Source: a virus. From it: a DNA stretch of 43,179 nt. The notes below the pieces were generated by a model that worked only from the letters and a program-made list of their open reading frames with translations, did not search any database and was not told the DNA's origin. Of this stretch, positions 10,101 through 16,491 are shown in pieces (position 1 is the first letter of the stretch; every line of letters begins with the position of its first letter). The position numbers were made by a program, and so were the translations under genes. Location of the stretch: IMG/VR virus record IMGVR_UViG_3300043399_000508, positions 1 through 43,179 of that record; one strand, written 5' to 3'.

Positions 10101-10242
10101 CAATCCTACCATTCACGCTCCCGCTCACCATCCCTCCCGTCAACTGCCACGATGGCCGCCGCTGGTCAACACCCACGAATCCAACATCCCCGTCCTCCAG
10201 AACAGGGTCGTCCAATCCGCCAAAACTGCGATACCTCGGCAC
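7198..10242 (-). CDS. Tail nozzle protein (T7 gp12 / tail tubular protein B type), 1014 aa
   Basis: A large beta-rich protein whose opening (MPRYRSFGGLDDPVLEDGDVGFVG) and overall plan fit the nozzle or 'stabilisation' proteins of podoviruses. Residues ~95-130, 325-380 and 465-530 carry related modules (VTLTATGHGLPVGG, VTLTVKAHGLTAGD, and DPNG..TFTYADSGGDETF-like turns). These resemble the small FCCH-type beta-domain repeats often found inserted in such proteins. The rest alternates YW/VW/GNA turns typical of a beta-propeller. The start is a GTG at 10242; an AGGAAAAGG stretch just upstream is one of the few purine-rich leaders. It is the first gene after the non-coding region at 10.24-10.95 kb, so it probably heads the late operon. 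It is longer than T7 gp12 (about 790 aa), the excess being the repeats. Confidence 0.8.
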   Translation of the reverse strand: MPRYRSFGGLDDPVLEDGDVGFVGVDQRRPSWQLTGGMVSGSVNGRIDGEWVPRRGVDVVSSGVADVLGSLRLPFWLVDDTPDGVAVSAGAIVGDVVTLTATGHGLPVGGTASVTIDPSGADNTMIFTAVEAGVGGNSISVEIVGDGDNGTTVEVEVAGNEIVIRPSISKIIVSGGAGTFGTAANGEYVYMGEVNGRVWYCTDPLSPAPGSGFPTGHQIWYDGVGWIMGPGGSALSGGTGPIGNPVPLNPLEVASWSDEAGEGSVFVLTGGFNTAQEVIDAVNADVLASALVTASASGAATGAVGVVAQTLLSGGAGGDGSAWLEVTGIGFSNANPNGFYLVTPTDANTLTYEIDGSGNETYTISGNEYARSRIDDGSVDDVFGSCVFSDPNNGDAEFAILAFAQKARKVSLADGTTTDIDYPTGGEISGPVDLLQCFDKVILFREGLPAWEWYGSRGRSITAGARATNVVTLTVKAHGLTAGDSVTVTGIGYASNDPNGTFVVASVTDDTFTYADSGGDETFTFNGDEVLSSSFTVVKNGAYTQPQAFNVRQDNVSVADGEVTLTVTGNTTFAEGDRIRIFGSEIAHFVDFVGREYSVSSASTTSIKFYLGAGNYTSAGTSEFLYVGKAVSIGSGFGHMPGPAWGNYFQRRLWIPYAYDSVTLADRAVSDEILFSDILDSDTYDLVLGQLRITAGIADSLVGMHPFYEDRMLVFMRNSIHVVAGAGTDSLTVKELTREVGALARKTIASQGNAVFFLSDNGVYGIGFVDEYNLRGVEKPLSEPIQPLIDRINKDLAADSIGIYFDNRYWLAVPLDSAVGANDAAGNNAMLVFNMLNQAWESVDTWGDTNFLVSNLFLGRAGTRNALYGVTQSGGIHIFNALNENYDRLSVNTSTDNLEVPIESSLTSRGFMLGSIGRKRFTQAGIVCRSGTVQSELTIGVSTQDPDSTQVSTNLSASLGMILAADDSADARIRVGGIRGHHATVTVTPTAGRPRIRSITMQGTETNRQTISQQ

Positions 10243-10248
10243 ACCAGC

Positions 10249-10277
10249 CTTTTCCTACTTTGTGCATACTTTGTCAA
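10249..10277 (-). promoter_or_regulatory. Candidate late promoter/element upstream of nozzle gene
   Basis: On the minus strand a perfect TTGACA (10277-10272) is followed by GTATGCACAA (10269-10260). The latter decamer recurs once on the plus strand at 37348-37357, upstream of the divergent gene at 37427 and of the scaffold gene. A good -10 hexamer at standard spacing is not visible, so this may be an activator site or a phage-specific promoter instead of a plain sigma-70 promoter. Confidence 0.35.
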
Positions 10278-10818
10278 TACAGGATTTTGCTCGAATCAAT
10301 TTGCCAGCAAGGCAACGGTTGGCCAGTTTGCGAATTTTTGTGAGGCGAGTGGAAGGGTCGGGGTTTTTGCTGGGCCGCAGAACCTAACCCCCTCCCCCCC
10401 CTGCTTTTAGCTCACTACTTGTTACAACGTGCATAATGCTGAATCCCTTTCTATTGATTTGCAATGAGTTACGCATGATTGGCTTGTAATTGAGGATTAG
10501 CCACTCTCTGAGCTACTACCTGTAGATGCTCCGGGCCGTCGTCGGGCGCGTGTTGCCAGGATCGAAGCTACACCGCACCGATTCTGTCCTGTTTCCATCC
10601 TCATCTTTCCTTGGATTGCTACCCTCATTCTGAGCCCCTCATTGTTCTTCCCTCATCCTGCACCCAAGCTCGTTTCCTCTGGTTGATCCTGTTCTGCTTG
10701 CGGCCTGCTTGTGCCTCGCTCTGATCCGTTCCTCACCGACCTTTTCATTCCTTGGTTGCATGCTCATTGGCATCGCCTCGGTCGTCATTGATCCTTGCTT
10801 GTCGCTGGTATTCTTAAT

Positions 10819-10867
10819 CCTGACCTTGCTGCTCTGAATCCTTAGTTTATCGCTAAGGTTAGTCAGG
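10819..10867. promoter_or_regulatory. Nested inverted repeat
   Basis: Outer arms CCTGAC (10819-10824) and GTCAGG (10862-10867) enclose inner arms CCTTAG (10840-10845) and CTAAGG (10853-10858). It could be a protein-binding site or a structured RNA between the early terminator and the late operon. Confidence 0.4.
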
Positions 10868-10952
10868 TTTGATCCTTGGAATCGCATCGTCGGATCGTGA
10901 TTTGTTTATGGGATGGGGTGATTACCGGGTTTTGTGGTTGATCGCAGGCACG

Positions 10953-10988
10953 AAAAAACCATGCGGGATTGGTGTCTCGCATGGTTTT
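10953..10988 (-). terminator. Intrinsic terminator of the replication operon
   Basis: A perfect 11-bp stem (AAAACCATGCG / CGCATGGTTTT, 10955-10965 and 10978-10988) with a 12-nt loop. On the minus strand it is followed by six T residues. It lies about 95 bp beyond the SSB stop, so it should end transcripts of the early/replication block. Confidence 0.85.
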
Positions 10989-11081
10989 AGGGTAGGAACT
11001 AAATGGAATTACGCTTGGTCTGAATAATTTTAAGCAAAAGCGTCAAGCATTGTCTAGGGGAAAGTCCTTACTTGTTGATAA

Positions 11082-11423
11082 TCAGAAGGGAATTTGTTCA
11101 TCGTCTGGCACGTTGTCTTGCGGTGGCGGTGTTGATTGCGTCCGTTCGGGTTGTTTGTTGAGGTGCTTCCAGTTGCCAAGGATCGGCCCTTTTTCGCCTG
11201 CCATTCGGCGTTCTTTTCCGATGTCAAGCGAAGCAAACCCGTCGTTGCCGTATTTGTCCTGTCCGTCCCGGTTTTCGATGATGGTGACAGGCATGTAGAT
11301 GCCCTTTGCGCCAACGTGGAGGTTGTTCGCAGCAATGGGAATTGCGATGTGCTCCGTTCCGTCCTTAGCGGTGAATTGCTTGGCTCCGGTGAGCTTGAGT
11401 AGGTCGATGTTTATGGATTGCAT
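11082..11423 (-). CDS. ssb: Single-stranded DNA-binding protein (113 aa)
   Basis: The C-terminus NVPDDEQIPF reproduces the acidic tail ending in a hydrophobic Pro-Phe pair that SSB proteins use to recruit replication partners. The body (MQSINIDLLKLTGAKQF... VGAKGIYMPVTIIENRDGQDKYGNDGFASLDI) has the alternating beta pattern expected of an OB fold, although it is shorter than E. coli SSB. It is the last gene before the terminator and lies in the same operon as DnaB, RecT and the resolvase. It should coat ssDNA during replication and recombination. The leader is A/C-rich (GAACCAACAATAAAATG) without Shine-Dalgarno. Confidence 0.8.
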   Translation of the reverse strand: MQSINIDLLKLTGAKQFTAKDGTEHIAIPIAANNLHVGAKGIYMPVTIIENRDGQDKYGNDGFASLDIGKERRMAGEKGPILGNWKHLNKQPERTQSTPPPQDNVPDDEQIPF

Positions 11424-11424
11424 T

Positions 11425-11628
11425 TTATTGTTGGTTCGTGGTGATTCGTGATTTCCTGATCTTGTCTGAGATCCAAGCCGAGCGGGTCTGATTGCCCCGT
11501 AGCGCGTCGAGCCTAGCCCATAGTGCCGGTGTGAGGCTGATTGACGACGTTTCCACCGTTCGGCCCTTGCCGGTGCCTGGTGGTCGGCCTGCGCCTTTTC
11601 TGGGGCCGCCTCGTTGTTTTGGGGTCAT
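11425..11628 (-). CDS. Small basic ribbon-helix-helix-like DNA-binding protein (67 aa)
   Basis: The N-terminus (TPKQRGGPRKGAGRPPG) is AT-hook-like, followed by VETSSISLTPALWARLDAL and a Arg/Lys-rich helix, which fits the beta-strand plus two helices of an RHH fold. The ATG at 11628 is chosen because it overlaps the stop of the gene upstream (ATGA). It may be a small repressor or nucleoid-type protein; targets unknown. Confidence 0.6.
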   Translation of the reverse strand: MTPKQRGGPRKGAGRPPGTGKGRTVETSSISLTPALWARLDALRGNQTRSAWISDKIRKSRITTNQQ

Positions 11629-11798
11629 GGGCGGGCTTTCCTTGGGCGTCCCATCTTCGGCTTGTTGAGACCAGCGATGACTTGCGCCATGTAGATCCGC
11701 TTCATTTGGTAGATCGCACTGGCGAGAGCTTCCGGACTGTCCGGCGTCTCCCACGCCTCCAAGACTTCGCGCATGGCGCGTTCAATTTCTGGTTTCAT
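11625..11798 (-). CDS. Small hypothetical protein (57 aa)
   Basis: MKPEIERAMREVLEAWETP... ends in GRPRKARP, a basic, AT-hook-like tail. It is coupled on both sides by ATGA overlaps, which is the main support that it is translated. Mostly helical; function unknown. Confidence 0.55.
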   Translation of the reverse strand: MKPEIERAMREVLEAWETPDSPEALASAIYQMKRIYMAQVIAGLNKPKMGRPRKARP

Positions 11799-12094
11799 TT
11801 CCAAAGGTCTTCTACTGTTTTTCCTTTTTCCAGTTCTCCCAATGCCAGCATCATCGTTTCCATCTCTCCGGCCAGAGCCAATTCTATCAGGCGGCTGGAC
11901 AGATCGTGGATAGCATCCTCGTATCCCAACCTGTAAGCGTTTGGGATGTCGCGGAGTGGTTGGCCATGGGTGTGTGACAGCGTGGCGTCTGTGGCAGCGT
12001 GTTGCTTCCATTTCGGGTCTTCTCTGAGCGGCAGCACCTTGCTTAGTGCTTGCTTCGACTCTTCGATGTTTGCGATGACTGTTTCGAGGTTCAT
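11795..12094 (-). CDS. Hypothetical helical protein (99 aa)
   Basis: MNLETVIANIEESKQALSKVLPL... is helical and acidic, with the sequence GYEDAIHDLSSRLIELALAGEME near the C-terminus. The ATG at 12094 gives a sensible protein; the longer frame to 12160 has an unlike, Cys/Arg-rich extension that overlaps the next gene. Its stop overlaps the next ATG (ATGA). Function unknown. Confidence 0.6.
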   Translation of the reverse strand: MNLETVIANIEESKQALSKVLPLREDPKWKQHAATDATLSHTHGQPLRDIPNAYRLGYEDAIHDLSSRLIELALAGEMETMMLALGELEKGKTVEDLWK

Positions 12095-12099
12095 GGTTT

Positions 12100-12390
12100 T
12101 CAGAATTGTGAGTCGAAGTCGATTGTGGCACCGAATCCAGCATTGCGGAACACTTGGCAAGTGGCACCGCTCTTGATGCTGAACAGAAATTTTTCCAGCG
12201 TGCGGGCTTGCTTGAACTCATGGCGTTCGCCGTCCACTTTGACGAGGAAGCGAGGCATGGCGCGCTCAGAAGCGGTGCGGCCTTCGCGGACTTCGGCGGC
12301 TTTGATGGCGGCTTTGACTACTGGCTTCGCATAGGTTTGCGTGCATCCGTTGGAGAGAGTTTGGGTTTCGAGCGTGATGATCGTTTTCAT
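12100..12390 (-). CDS. Hypothetical protein (96 aa)
   Basis: MKTIITLETQTLSNGCTQTYAKP... contains RFLVKVDGERHEFKQARTLEKFLFSIKSGA (residue landmarks RFLVKVDGERHEF and KFLFSI). The ATG at 12390 is preceded by AAGGAA, close to the start; an alternative TTG at 12459 would place coding in the palindrome after the helicase gene. No family recognised. Confidence 0.6.
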   Translation of the reverse strand: MKTIITLETQTLSNGCTQTYAKPVVKAAIKAAEVREGRTASERAMPRFLVKVDGERHEFKQARTLEKFLFSIKSGATCQVFRNAGFGATIDFDSQF

Positions 12391-12447
12391 TTCCTTGTGG
12401 GGTTGCCTTACGAGCGAAAGATGCACCCCATCTTGATTCCCGTCAAC

Positions 12448-12466
12448 AAAATAATTCAATTATTTT
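12448..12466. promoter_or_regulatory. 19-bp perfect A/T palindrome after the DnaB gene
   Basis: The sequence AAAATAATTCAATTATTTT is a perfect palindrome with a single central base, directly after the DnaB stop and ~58 bp before the next start. It is a good shape for a dimeric repressor or IHF/H-NS-type operator; as RNA it would form only a weak A/U hairpin. Confidence 0.5.
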
Positions 12467-13728
12467 CAAAGGTAGTGCCGAAACCGTTGCTGGCTGCCGT
12501 CGAGAGCAAGCGGGATGGTGTCGTTTCGAGCTCCATTGCGGACCTTTTTCATCAGAATCCCATCCGGCTGAATGAGCATCAAAACATCGGCGTCTTGCTC
12601 GATGGCGCGGGATTCGCGGGTCTTCCCGTCGTCGTTGAGCTGCGTTCCCGTGATGACGGGGCACTCCATTTTCTTCGCCAACTGCTTCAAGCCTCCGGAA
12701 ATGCTGGCAATCTCCATTTCGCGGGAATCGCCCTTGTTCCGGTGGCCGCGAACGATTTGGATGTAGTCAACGACGACCAGGTCAACGCGTCCCTCGATGT
12801 CCCGGATTCGTTCTGCCTCGCTGAAAATTGAATCAATCGTTTGATTTCCTGCGGCGTCGATCCACAAACGGGTTGTCGCCATCTCCTTCACTGCCGCTTG
12901 GACCTTGGCCATTTCGTGCTTTGTTACTTCCTTCGGCGTGGTGATCGCGGCATAAGGCACACGCGCTTTGAGCGTTACGAGCCTCCCGACAACCTCTCGC
13001 GCCATGAGTTCGGCGGAAAATATCGCCACGGTTTTGCCCTCGCCAAGGAATTCGCTCGCCACCTGATACATGAGCACGGACTTGCCGGATGAACTCGGCC
13101 CGCCAATCACCCACAATTCCCCAGGTTTCGCGCCGCCCGTGATCGCGTCGATTTCCCCGATTCCAGTGCTGACGCCGGGAATGTCCCCGTTTTCAAACGT
13201 CTGAACGTAGCTCTGGATAAACTCCTCGCACGCTTGTTTGGCGTTCATGGCGCGGGTCTTTGCCCTGATTGCCCCGCTAATGGCCTCCAGCGCGTCTCTG
13301 GCGGCTTTGATTGCCTCTTCGCTATCCATCACACTGGAAAGCCTCTCGGACGCGTCCTGAGCGATCCTACGCGCCTTGCACTCCCTGAGCTGTTCACAGA
13401 ACGATGACCAGCCGGACGAGTCGAGGGCATAGGAGGCGATGGCGTAGACCTCGGACGGACCTCCCATTCGTTGCAACAACCCATCCATGTGCGCCTGCTG
13501 GGCAAAAACGGAAAGGTCGATTTCCCCGGAGTCGGTCGTCATTCCGGCATCCCGTGCCGCTTTGAGCCTTTCGAGGATGATCCGGTGCGCTGGGATGTGG
13601 AACGCGGCGTGGTCGATTCCTTCCGCTGCGGCTCTGGCGATGTTTGCCGGGTTCCGGAACATCATCGAAAGGATGCTCTTTTCCGCAATCGGGGCGTGCG
13701 GGGCGGGAATGGTGGCGTCGTCGGTCAT
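12466..13728 (-). CDS. dnaB: Replicative DNA helicase, DnaB family (420 aa)
   Basis: The N-terminal domain (residues ~10-155) begins with PIAEKSILSMMF, typical of DnaB N-domains. The RecA-like ATPase domain carries Walker A GGPSSSGKS at 209-217, a Walker B region DLVVVDYIQIV around 315-325, and the downstream SISGGLKQLAKKMECPVI ... LNDDGKTRES segment (DnaB motifs 3-4). It should form the hexameric 5'-3' helicase at the fork. It is slightly shorter than E. coli DnaB (471 aa). The replisome organiser two kilobases upstream in the same transcript is its likely loader. The start ATG at 13728 has an A/C-rich leader (CACACAAAACCAATG). Confidence 0.92.
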   Translation of the reverse strand: MTDDATIPAPHAPIAEKSILSMMFRNPANIARAAAEGIDHAAFHIPAHRIILERLKAARDAGMTTDSGEIDLSVFAQQAHMDGLLQRMGGPSEVYAIASYALDSSGWSSFCEQLRECKARRIAQDASERLSSVMDSEEAIKAARDALEAISGAIRAKTRAMNAKQACEEFIQSYVQTFENGDIPGVSTGIGEIDAITGGAKPGELWVIGGPSSSGKSVLMYQVASEFLGEGKTVAIFSAELMAREVVGRLVTLKARVPYAAITTPKEVTKHEMAKVQAAVKEMATTRLWIDAAGNQTIDSIFSEAERIRDIEGRVDLVVVDYIQIVRGHRNKGDSREMEIASISGGLKQLAKKMECPVITGTQLNDDGKTRESRAIEQDADVLMLIQPDGILMKKVRNGARNDTIPLALDGSQQRFRHYL

Positions 13729-13788
13729 TGGTTTTGTGTGAATTGTGGCGGCTACGCTTAACGCGCTTCCTTGGCAAGAGTGCGTGAA

Positions 13789-14199
13789 CTACCTGTTCGG
13801 CAGAGGATTGCCACCGGGGGCAGAGGGCGAGCTACATTGCGCCTCGCTCATCCGTTCCGCCCCCAGCGGCAAAGTTTCAGGCTTCGGAATGGCTATCCAT
13901 TCCCCGCACTCTGGCCCACGTTCTTTCCAGACATGGAGCGAGCACATGACTTGGCGGGCTTCGACTTTCTGGACCATGTAGCGGCTTTGATCATCTTCCG
14001 CGCCGTAAGCGAGCACCTGCATCATCTCCCATCGGAAGGATGGAGCGCCACGCCACCAATAGAATCCGGGCGTCTCAGGCCATGCCGAACAAGCCGTGCG
14101 AGCCAACCGCTCTTCGGCATTTCTTTTGCGGGCGCAGCTTGGACACACAGGCGGACCATTCAGGCCGATCATATCGTTTTGGCAGGTAGGGCATTTCAT
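13789..14199 (-). CDS. Zinc-ribbon protein (136 aa)
   Basis: MKCPTCQNDMIGLNG...VCPSC gives a CxxC-x14-CxxC zinc ribbon at residues 3-22. The rest has Trp-rich segments (FYWWRGAPSFRWE) and a C-terminus rich in Ser/Pro. ATG 14199 is taken because it starts just before the ribbon and does not overlap the upstream gene. Probably nucleic-acid- or protein-binding; function unknown. Confidence 0.6.
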   Translation of the reverse strand: MKCPTCQNDMIGLNGPPVCPSCARKRNAEERLARTACSAWPETPGFYWWRGAPSFRWEMMQVLAYGAEDDQSRYMVQKVEARQVMCSLHVWKERGPECGEWIAIPKPETLPLGAERMSEAQCSSPSAPGGNPLPNR

Positions 14200-14212
14200 G
14201 GCATTGGCTTTC

Positions 14213-14548
14213 TCATTTGCGCGGCGGCTCCACATCGGCGTTCGGCAGAGACGGAAGGGTCATCCACAGCGTGTCTTGGGTGATGACGAAGCTGCGGGTT
14301 CGCTCGCCGCGAGTCTCCATGACGGCGAATCCTTGTTCCCAGATTTCGGTGACGGTTCCGGCCCAGAGCATCATTCCGCCTTCGCAGTGTTCCGCCGCGC
14401 AGGCTATGTTATCCCCGACAGCAGGAAGTCGATCCGTGATCGGCGTCCAAGCCGAACAAGGCATCGCTCCTAACCGCCGGGTTCCGGTGATTCCGGCCCA
14501 CAGGGCTTCGAGTTTGAGTGATCGTTTGAGAAGGCGTTTTGGCATCAT
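14213..14548 (-). CDS. Hypothetical protein (111 aa)
   Basis: MMPKRLLKRSLKLEALWAGITG... with ITDRLPAVGDNIACAAEHCEGGMMLWAGTV in the middle (a segment often seen in short phage DUF551-like or surface-fold proteins, from memory only). It lies 14 nt from each neighbour in the replication operon. Function unknown. Confidence 0.55.
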   Translation of the reverse strand: MMPKRLLKRSLKLEALWAGITGTRRLGAMPCSAWTPITDRLPAVGDNIACAAEHCEGGMMLWAGTVTEIWEQGFAVMETRGERTRSFVITQDTLWMTLPSLPNADVEPPRK

Positions 14549-14562
14549 GGCGGTAGGAGGAT

Positions 14563-14841
14563 TTAGACGTTCTCCTCAATGAATCTGACCTCACCGCCGG
14601 GTGTGTCTGGCACGTCGATCCAGATCTTCCCACAGTAGAGCATTTGCACGCGGATCAGTGATCGCGGCGACTCGCGCCGGATACCTCGATAGATGTTCGC
14701 GAAGCCGTCGCCGGATTGGCGGCATCGCCATTCTTCGCGCCATTTCCCGCGTTTCCGCCAAGCATCTCCTAGCAAGGAGAACAAGCCAGCGCTGAGCAAC
14801 CCGCCTTCTGCGGTGAGTTCGGTGTGTAGTTTTTCGGGCAT
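14563..14841 (-). CDS. Hypothetical protein (92 aa)
   Basis: MPEKLHTELTAEGGLLSAGLFSLLGDAWRKRGKW..., basic in the middle and acidic at the end (VRFIEENV). It lies within the replication operon with a 50-bp gap on its upstream side. No family recognised. Confidence 0.5.
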   Translation of the reverse strand: MPEKLHTELTAEGGLLSAGLFSLLGDAWRKRGKWREEWRCRQSGDGFANIYRGIRRESPRSLIRVQMLYCGKIWIDVPDTPGGEVRFIEENV

Positions 14842-14893
14842 AGTTTTCAGGGGTTCGGAGCTTCTTTCCCGGCGGGTGCCAGGCTATCGACGT

Positions 14894-15718
14894 TCAATCA
14901 ATGAAAGTGATTTGCTTCTGTGGTGTTGGCGCGGTGACCATCTGCCGCTGTCTCGCCCGGTCAAGTTCGCCGTGGAAGTTGTTGAGGAACGTGGCGAGGT
15001 CCCTGCGGTGGATTCCCTGGTCGCCCTTGGCCCGCTCTGCTTCGGTGTAGCGGCAGACAAGCTCAAGGTCTTCCGGGTCGATTACTCCAATGGCTTTGTA
15101 GCTGCGGATCTCCTTGGCACTCCATGGGGTTGTCGGTCTGCGGCGGAACAGTTCGGCAATGCGGATGGCTTGCGGGCTTGTTGGGGTGTTGTCAGAATCC
15201 TTTCCGGCTTTTGGCAATTCCCCCTTTAGGGGGTTAGGGGGTATTTCTTCTGTATCTGTATCTGTATCTGCTTCTGCTATGTCCCTGTCTTGCGTTAACA
15301 AACCGTTACTGTAACGCTTAGGCGTTACATGACCGTTACATTGCGTTACATTCGCATTCCTCTCCCGGTGGCGCTTCACCCGTGCTGCCGAAGCTGCCTT
15401 TGAATCCTCCTTGGACGCCATGAGCCGATACTTGGCGTGGTTCATCAATTCCCACCCGCCGTCAATAGGGCAGATTCTCCTGCCTTCGTTGTCTGGCGTG
15501 CGGCTGTAAGGATCGGGAGAAGCGAGCGTTTGAATTGCCTTTTGGCAGTCATCCAAGGCAACTCCAGCGACTCTGGCCAGCCCCGGAATGCTCGCATGAA
15601 CCTCGCCGTTTTTGTCGGCAAGTGCCAGCATAGTGATCCAGACAATGCGGGTTTTGTCGTCCTCGGTCCAAATGGTGGAAGTGACGATTGAGTTGAAAAG
15701 TTTCGTGTATGTTGGCAT
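14894..15718 (-). CDS. Phage replisome organiser (DnaD/replication initiation-like), 274 aa
   Basis: The N-terminal half (MPTYTKLFNSIVTSTIWTED.. MLALADKNGEVHASIPGLARVAGV.. DCQKAIQTLASPDPYSRTPDNEGRRI) matches the winged-helix N-domain of phage replisome organisers that bind the origin. A low-complexity hinge (residues ~140-170, with a TDTDT run and PPNPLKGEL) leads to a C-terminal helical domain likely to bind DnaB. The hinge is encoded by three TGTATC hexamers and a CCCCCT-rich palindrome. Iterons and inverted repeats lie just upstream and within the gene, the usual layout of a phage origin beside its initiator. Start ATG 15718. Confidence 0.75.
   Translation of the reverse strand: MPTYTKLFNSIVTSTIWTEDDKTRIVWITMLALADKNGEVHASIPGLARVAGVALDDCQKAIQTLASPDPYSRTPDNEGRRICPIDGGWELMNHAKYRLMASKEDSKAASAARVKRHRERNANVTQCNGHVTPKRYSNGLLTQDRDIAEADTDTDTEEIPPNPLKGELPKAGKDSDNTPTSPQAIRIAELFRRRPTTPWSAKEIRSYKAIGVIDPEDLELVCRYTEAERAKGDQGIHRRDLATFLNNFHGELDRARQRQMVTAPTPQKQITFID
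15218..15270. repeat. Short repeats inside the organiser gene (CCCCCT palindrome and TGTATC x3)
   Basis: Top strand 15219-15242 reads TTCCCCC..AGGGGG with a second TTAGGGGG, giving complementary C5/G5 runs. It encodes the hinge PPNPLKGEL. Next to it are three tandem TGTATC hexamers (15251-15268). It may be replication slippage or an inserted mobile palindrome. Confidence 0.5.
15311..15328. promoter_or_regulatory. Inverted-repeat box, copy 1 (within organiser gene)
   Basis: GTAACGCTTAGGCGTTAC has GTAACG/CGTTAC arms. It differs by one base from the box at 15729-15746. Further GTTAC words follow at 15333-15350. Candidate initiator or repressor site. Confidence 0.55.
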
Positions 15719-15728
15719 GTGCGTAATT

Positions 15729-15746
15729 GTAACGGTTAGGCGTTAC
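15729..15746. promoter_or_regulatory. Inverted-repeat box, copy 2 (organiser upstream region)
   Basis: GTAACGGTTAGGCGTTAC, arms GTAACG/CGTTAC, lies 11 bp upstream of the organiser ATG. Its left 11 bases also occur on the minus strand at 24203-24193, upstream of another minus-strand gene block. A shared repressor operator is likely. Confidence 0.6.
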
Positions 15747-15786
15747 TTATCAAAGGAATTGCAGAACTCATTTTGTAATTTCTGAA

Positions 15787-15817
15787 CCATATGGTTTCCA
15801 TATGGTTTCCATATGGG
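15787..15817. repeat. Three tandem 11-bp iterons (CCATATGGTTT)
   Basis: CCATATGGTTT is repeated at 15787 and 15798, with a third, partial copy (CCATATGGG) at 15809. Each contains the palindrome CCATATGG. It lies in the 99-bp gap between the 60-aa gene and the replisome organiser. Candidate iterons of an origin or an autoregulatory operator. Confidence 0.6.
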
Positions 15818-16000
15818 TTATGCCGATTTCCTCTCCTTGATCCTCTCCGCGTGCATCTCGGCCAAGGCAATCAACGCCTTGTCCAGTTGCTCGCGTAGCC
15901 GCTGAACCATCTTGTCATGGTCGCGCTTCAAAACCCACGGGCCGTTACGCCACGCGGCGAGTTCGGTCCTTTCCTGATCTGGTAGTGGTGTCGTGTTCAT
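15818..16000 (-). CDS. Small helical protein (60 aa)
   Basis: MNTTPLPDQERTELAAWRNGPWVLKRDHDKM... followed by an amphipathic helix ending KERKSA. The ATG at 16000 overlaps the stop of the resolvase gene (ATGA). Function unknown. Confidence 0.55.
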   Translation of the reverse strand: MNTTPLPDQERTELAAWRNGPWVLKRDHDKMVQRLREQLDKALIALAEMHAERIKERKSA

Positions 16001-16491
16001 AGCTGTTTGAGTCTGGCGTGTTCTGCGATTAGTGCTGCGTCGATCATGCCATCGTGGGGTGTCTTGCACCGTGGCGTTGCGAGCCACGTTTCGTCCGGCC
16101 ATAGCTGCCGTGCCTTGGCCAGTGCTCGCGGCTTGGTGTCGCCTGTCTTGCATCCCGGCAGCATGTGCTTTTGCCACGCCTGCGGGGTGATGCGGTGCCA
16201 ACGGAGAAACTTAACGTCGAGGAGTGCGCGGATCGCATGGAAACTTCCGGCCATGCTTGCCCCGGCTTTGGCACTCTTGCTGCCTCCCGGTTCCTCGATG
16301 ACGTAGGTAGCGTTTGACAGGTTGCCGCCGGTCGCTTCGGTAATCCACAAGTGGACAGCGCGGATGTCGATTTCGTTGCCTTTGCGTGCCTTTGTGAGAG
16401 GCATGGGGCAGGCCGCAATGACCTTGCCGTGCTCCTCGCTGATGGCGGCGAGTGCACCACTCACGCCGTTGTCGATGCCAATGTAGATCAT
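15997..16491 (-). CDS. RuvC-like Holliday junction resolvase (164 aa)
   Basis: RNase H-fold nuclease of the RuvC type. The first strand MIYIGIDNGVSGALA carries the catalytic Asp7; YVIEEPGG carries Glu66/67; DGMIDAALIAEHA carries Asp147/151. Length and motif spacing fit RuvC (~170 aa). It should cut recombination or replication junctions before packaging, acting with RecT and the exonuclease encoded upstream in the same operon. It is coupled by ATGA overlaps to both neighbours. Confidence 0.85.
   Translation of the reverse strand: MIYIGIDNGVSGALAAISEEHGKVIAACPMPLTKARKGNEIDIRAVHLWITEATGGNLSNATYVIEEPGGSKSAKAGASMAGSFHAIRALLDVKFLRWHRITPQAWQKHMLPGCKTGDTKPRALAKARQLWPDETWLATPRCKTPHDGMIDAALIAEHARLKQL

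Larger units (their letters stand above)
10243..10952. other. Non-coding region between early terminator and late operon; repeats and possible late promoter
   Basis: No convincing gene in ~710 bp; an 82-codon minus frame at 10639-10887 has odd, low-complexity content and I do not accept it. The region has strong strand asymmetry (top strand pyrimidine-rich, about 10560-10890) and seven GATC tetranucleotides between 10559 and 10943, several inside a degenerate TGATCCTTG repeat. It also holds a C-run (CCCCTCCCCCCC near 10389, G-rich on the minus strand), an imperfect hairpin at 10510-10531 and a nested inverted repeat at 10819-10867. Candidate roles are late promoter control, replication origin or packaging site; nothing here decides between them. 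Confidence 0.5.

Noticed and set aside
10639-10887. 82-codon minus-strand frame in the non-coding region
   Set aside because: Composition is low-complexity (Arg/Ser/Gln/Met-rich) and follows the purine bias of the strand; it has no leader motif or neighbour coupling.
13741-13850. Further attC-like site before the zinc-ribbon gene
   Set aside because: TTAAC is followed by GC, not AA, and the expected GC-GTT partner and inner arms are weak.
14100-14235. GC-GTTCGGC at the end of the 111-aa gene resembling an attC right core
   Set aside because: No left core with AAC-AA is found within 140 bp, and the gap between the genes is only 13 nt.
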